Positions 60,611 through 64,000 of a stretch of 64,000 nucleotides of DNA are shown here, one piece after another; positions within the stretch are counted from its first letter, which is position 1, and every line of letters starts with the position of its first letter. The stretch is taken from assembly GCA_030077755.1 (NCBI GenBank), contig JAQJZZ010000010.1, positions 3,906,001-3,970,000 on the forward strand, in the 5' to 3' direction. A program made the translations under genes and the position numbers. This stretch comes from Filosporella fistucella. Lineage: Eukaryota > Ascomycota > Leotiomycetes > Helotiales. The notes under the pieces were generated by a model that ran no database searches, was not told the DNA's origin, and worked only from the letters and a program-made list of their open reading frames with translations.

Positions 60611-61350
60611 TTACCTCGAGAAGAACCTCCCGATCATTCCGCTAGCAAGATTTCCTGCAATACCTCCAGAGTAAAGGGCACTCCCTGCCATATTCGACGC
60701 CTGCCCAAATTTGTCACATCTCGAGAAAGCCAAGGTGTTCGTGACGGTCAAACTCAGCGCAATAGCTAGATTCTCGTCAGCCTTGTCTACACAATGCCCT
60801 TTGCATCGTTTCAGCTTACCAACAAGTGTCAGCCATATGAATTCAAATCTGAAGATAGCCACTACAGCAAGTGCTACCCAAAGTAATGGCTGCGAATACA
60901 ACGCGATCCAGAAGAATCGGCTGTCCGTCGCATTTATAACTTTGACAGACGGATCCGAGCTCTCAAACACCCAGTGTGAATCCCCAGTCTGGGAATCAAC
61001 TTCATTCCACCAGCGGAGCCCAACCAGTCTGCGGCCTGCGATGTTTTTGAGGTAGTAGAAATCGGCTGCTAGGAGGAGGATGGTGATGATGAAGATTAAG
61101 ACGCTGGACAGAGCCACAGATTAGAAACATTGCCGGAGCGTTCATAGCAGGGAGAGGGCAAGCATACAAATTCTCAGTAAATAGTAGCCCGAAAAGATAG
61201 ACCAGTAATGAAGCTATTCCCATCAGCTCAGGACACGCAACCTCTCTCCTGTCCAAACTCACAGATGCGAAATCCCAGAAAACAAAGGAGCGTAATAGGA
61301 TGCGAGCTCAATCTCCAGCTCAGCGAGCCATCTGGGTTTTGTGCTTCCAT
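60611..61350 (-). CDS. TVP23: TVP23, Golgi/trans-Golgi vesicle membrane protein
   Basis: Four exons are inferred: 61350-61263, 61213-61168, 61103-60820 and 60765-60611, giving 190 aa, the family's size. Tvp23 is a conserved membrane protein of late Golgi (Tlg2) vesicles with a role in vesicle traffic. Conserved blocks are [73 protein letters not shown], and [19 protein letters not shown]. The C-terminus is MIGRFFSR. The third intron (60819-60766) is 54 nt, in frame and stop-free, so it looks like coding sequence; removing it restores [18 protein letters not shown] as in relatives. The start MEAQNPDG lies directly before the conserved block. Confidence 0.93.
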
Positions 61351-61637
61351 CTTGTTGTCGTTGTCCCTCTCTAAATTCCGAGGATCGTGGATTCGTGAAG
61401 CCTGGTGAGCCGCGTAGGGGAACAAAGAAGCTACGTACCCCTGTTCACGGCACTCTAGTGCTCGAGCTGAGAAGGCTGTTTGATCTTGGCAGCCTTGCCG
61501 AGCTATACCATTATTCCCGACGATACCTTAGGTATAAGAGGGGTATTTCCAACTTCACTTCACGCCCAAAATTTGCTATGAAACAATGGTCAATTGTACT
61601 CATTCGTTTCCAATCAATTGATATATCTTAATTTGAA
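61351..61637. promoter_or_regulatory. Divergent promoter of TVP23 and CLYBL-like gene
   Basis: 287 bp between start codons on opposite strands, the tightest divergent pair in the window. Both core promoters must be here. A palindrome-like TACCTTAGGTATA (near 61523) is the only visible symmetry. Confidence 0.45.
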
Positions 61638-62643
61638 ATGTCTACCACAGCCCCTTCCATCCTCCGCCGTGCACTCCTTTATGGTAACTCACCCTTCTCA
61701 TCCCATCTCCTCACTAACACAACTCCAAGTCCCATCCTCATCTTCTAGATTTCTTCAAAAGTCTCGCTCCCTCACAGTAGACACCGTATCCTACGATCTC
61801 GAAGACAGCGTAGCCCCCCTACAAAAGCCCACTGCTCGCTCTAACATCGTCTCTTTTCTCTCTCAACCTAGGCCCCCACATATCAATGAGCTCTCCGTCC
61901 GTATCAACGCCGTATCCAGCGGCCTCGCTCTCGACGACCTGACATCTGTCTTGCAAGCACCCAATCTAGATGCTCTAGTCATCCCCAAAGTGAACTCAGC
62001 CTCAGATCTCACTTTCGTAACCGATGTGCTAAGACACCAACTTCCGTCACGCCATACCACTGGCAAGGATGCGAATCCGGTCAAAATCCTTGCACTGATA
62101 GAATCAGCAGAGGCGATTATGAATTTAGGAGAGATATGCAAAGCTTCTCCCTATCTTTCTGGTCTGATATTCGCAGCCGAGGATTTTGCACTGGATCTCT
62201 CACTCACGCGAACACCATCACTTACTGAATTCTTGTATGCGAGATCAGCAATAGCTACAGCAGCACGAGCACATAATTTACCATCGACTATAGATCTGGT
62301 GTGCACATCTTTTAGAGGAGATGAGGGATTAAGGGTATTAGAAGAAGAGTGCGAAGGAGGTAGAGGGTTAGGATTTAATGGGAAGCAGTGTATTCATCCT
62401 ACTCAAGTTGATGTGGTGCAGAACGCTTTTGCCCCAGGAATGAAAGAAGTGGAGTGGGCGGTCAAAGTGGTGGTCGGAGATAAGAAAGCAGATGAAGCGG
62501 GAAGGGGTGCATGGACACTGGAGGGGAAGATGATTGATGTTCCTGTCGTGGGTAAAGCTAAGGCACTTGTGAAGAAAGCGGAATTGTGTGGGATGGATGT
62601 CGATGCGATTAGAGAGAAGTGGAAAGACCAGGAACCAGAGTGA
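61638..62643 (+). CDS. Citrate lyase beta-like protein (CLYBL/HpcH-HpaI aldolase family)
   Basis: Two exons are inferred: 61638-61683 and 61730-62643 (46-bp intron), giving 319 aa. The fold is that of citrate lyase beta, malyl-CoA lyase and human CLYBL, a mitochondrial citramalyl-CoA lyase. Motifs are RRALLYVPSSSSRFLQKS, the metal-site VSYDLEDSVAP, LVIPKVNSASDLTFV, ALIESAEAIMNLGEI with its metal-binding Glu, LIFAAEDFALDL with the Asp that completes the metal site, and GKQCIHPTQVDVVQNAFAP near the C-terminus. The reaction is probably cleavage of a 3-hydroxyacyl-CoA thioester or a related aldol split; exact substrate unknown. The first exon is only 15 codons but supplies the first strand. The short N-terminus could be a weak mitochondrial presequence. 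Confidence 0.92.
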
Positions 62644-62738
62644 GCAATACGAAGACTGAAATTCTTCACTCAATTGCCGCCTAAAGATGCATACAAGTAC
62701 TAAATCATGCTGAACGTCAACTTGTGATGTGGCCACAT

Positions 62739-64000
62739 TCAATATTGAAGACAAGGTCGCCAAAAGCCCTGCAATTGTCCTTCCTCGATTTTGACAAACT
62801 CAACTGCCTGCTCGGCTATCAAAGGATGTGCCATGGCTCCATGGTGATGTCTATTCCTCTCCAACTCGTCCTGAGCATAATCGTCTTGGTCCATCACACT
62901 CCATATTTCATTCCCAGTTTGCTCTTCAGCGCGTTCCACCTCGAAGTGTGCATTCACAGGATACACATTGTCAACATTCTCGGCCAGGAACTCATATGGC
63001 TCGTACAAAATTCTTTCGCCATACTGTGGTTCATACAAGGCGCCATCATCCGCGTCTGCAAGCGTCTCGTATTGCTGCTGCTCTTCGAAATCCATTTCGT
63101 TGATGTCTACTTCTGCCAAGTCTGGGAAATCAGACAACTGCATCTTGCTTCCCATAGGATGGCCAGATTCTGGATCGCATTGGTGATAAATGTAATGAGA
63201 GAAGTGATGTTCCTGTTCTACGATATGTGACGGCACACTGAGTGATGTGTTCAGTTGGATTGGGCGTATCTGCCAGGTTGGTTCGAAGTCGTCATGGTGT
63301 GAAATATCCATTTGGTTATGAAGCGATTCATGACCCTCCAGATTTATGGCCGTTTGAATCTTATTATCGTTCGTCAAATTGTTCAAAATAAATCCTTGTG
63401 GTGGGCCTAGGCTGTTGGCTTCTTGATTCTTATCACTCTGGCCATTGGGATCAGATGTGTCATCGAGATCGTCCTCATTGTCATCTAGCATTGCAGGTTT
63501 TCTGAATTGTATCTGCGGTTCAGGTACGTCTGACTCCTTCGAAGTTGCCGTCGTAGTGTGCTGGGGAGTCTCCCGAGCCTCTGTTGCCATATGCAGGATA
63601 TCAGTATTTCTTTGGTTATTCTTGCTTTGAAGGCTGTCAGAAAGTATTGTGGTCATTGGTACTATCGTTGAGGGACGTCTAAGGACTCGGGCAGCTTTAG
63701 CAATGTCGTTTCGGGAGATTGGTGCATTTCTTGTTTCTTCGACCAGTTCTGGTTGCAACGATCTGCCAGGAGGAATACATGCGGTACTTCGGTCAGATCT
63801 CTGATGCCATCCTAGTATTCGATCATAATACTCCATGACTATGCGCTGACGGCTTGGTACTCTGGTCGGTGATTGTCGAGTATGTCCTGTAGATGCCGCG
63901 GCCAGTGAGGTCTGTACACAGAGCTTTTCCAGTATAGCTACCTCATCCGCTGGGCGTGATGGATTTGAGTGCAGATCAACTGTTCCTCCACTCTGTGGGC
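62739..64000 (-). CDS. Unrecognised hydrophilic protein (C-terminal part; 5' end outside window)
   Basis: An open frame runs from the right edge to a stop at 62739, at least 420 codons, with no intron seen. It continues upstream of the ATG at 63836 in frame to base 64000 without a stop, so the true start lies beyond the window. The protein is acidic and low in hydrophobic segments, with Asp/Glu/Asn/Gln-rich stretches (DDNEDDLDDTSD, DFEEQQQYETLADADD). More ordered pieces are VMEYYDRILGWHQRSD and the end FVKIEEGQLQGFWRPCLQY. I do not recognise the family. The convergent CLYBL-like gene ends only 95 bp away. A nuclear or scaffold protein is possible, but nothing in the sequence proves it. Confidence 0.7.
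   Translation of the reverse strand, partial: PQSGGTVDLHSNPSRPADEVAILEKLCVQTSLAAASTGHTRQSPTRVPSRQRIVMEYYDRILGWHQRSDRSTACIPPGRSLQPELVEETRNAPISRNDIAKAARVLRRPSTIVPMTTILSDSLQSKNNQRNTDILHMATEARETPQHTTTATSKESDVPEPQIQFRKPAMLDDNEDDLDDTSDPNGQSDKNQEANSLGPPQGFILNNLTNDNKIQTAINLEGHESLHNQMDISHHDDFEPTWQIRPIQLNTSLSVPSHIVEQEHHFSHYIYHQCDPESGHPMGSKMQLSDFPDLAEVDINEMDFEEQQQYETLADADDGALYEPQYGERILYEPYEFLAENVDNVYPVNAHFEVERAEEQTGNEIWSVMDQDDYAQDELERNRHHHGAMAHPLIAEQAVEFVKIEEGQLQGFWRPCLQY

Noticed and set aside
62724..63230. 168-codon + strand frame opposite the last gene
   Set aside because: Antisense shadow of an acidic coding region; the minus-strand frame is longer and runs on out of the window.

Overview
The window is nuclear DNA of a filamentous ascomycete (Pezizomycotina). 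Genes are compact, with short introns of about 44-170 bp, GTANGT-type donors, CTAAC-like branch sites and no operons. The gene set is typical of mould fungi: a CreB-type deubiquitinase, a yapsin-like GPI aspartic protease, a DOMON-cytochrome b561 protein and DUF7137 and DUF6536 proteins. A Leotiomycetes/Helotiales origin is my guess from protein similarity recalled from memory, not something the sequence proves.

Layout: 0.3-1.2 kb, DUF7137 secreted membrane protein (-). 2.8-4.6 kb, universal stress protein (-). 5.3-6.8 kb, eIF3 subunit L (-). 7.6-9.0 kb, DOMON-cytochrome b561 (-). 9.0-12.3 kb, no recognisable gene. 12.3-14.0 kb, two-RRM RNA-binding protein in eight exons (+). 14.7-16.4 kb, Golgi pH regulator (+). 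17.2-17.9 kb, V-ATPase proteolipid c (-). 17.9-21.7 kb, no recognisable gene. 21.7-23.2 kb, aspartic protease (+). 23.7 kb, intron-containing tRNA-Lys(CUU). 25.5-27.3 kb, aromatic/aminoadipate-type aminotransferase (+). 29.2-32.8 kb, Mediator MED14 (-). 34.4-36.6 kb, Atg22-like vacuolar effluxer (+). 37.7-40.9 kb, BTB protein with a 12-bp minisatellite (+). 41.5-43.4 kb, ALG12 (-). 43.7-44.2 kb, YOS1 (+). 44.6-47.2 kb, CreB deubiquitinase (-). 47.2-51.3 kb, no recognisable gene. 51.3-53.3 kb, sucrose/glucoside-type MFS carrier (-). 53.6-55.0 kb, dynactin p50 (-). 55.4-57.1 kb, RTC4-domain protein (+). 57.8-59.9 kb, DUF6536 membrane protein (+). 60.6-61.4 kb, TVP23 (-). 61.6-62.6 kb, CLYBL-like lyase (+). 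62.7 kb to the right edge, an unrecognised hydrophilic protein (-, truncated by the window).

The genes do not form one pathway or a biosynthetic cluster. Several serve the secretory and vacuolar system (ALG12, YOS1, TVP23, GPHR, V-ATPase c, Atg22). Three pairs are divergent across 287-348 bp and probably share promoters: ALG12/YOS1, dynactin p50/RTC4 and TVP23/CLYBL. I found no transposon, CRISPR array, virus-like or toxin gene, and no clearly undescribed system. The points most worth a second look are gene-structure oddities: exons of 10, 13 and 14 nt, a catalytic cysteine codon split by an intron, a stop-free 54-nt intron, a NAGNAG acceptor, minimal upstream ORFs, an expandable repeat, and a 10-bp palindrome on both sides of the V-ATPase gene. 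All exon structures were worked out by hand from splice signals, reading phase and remembered family sequences.
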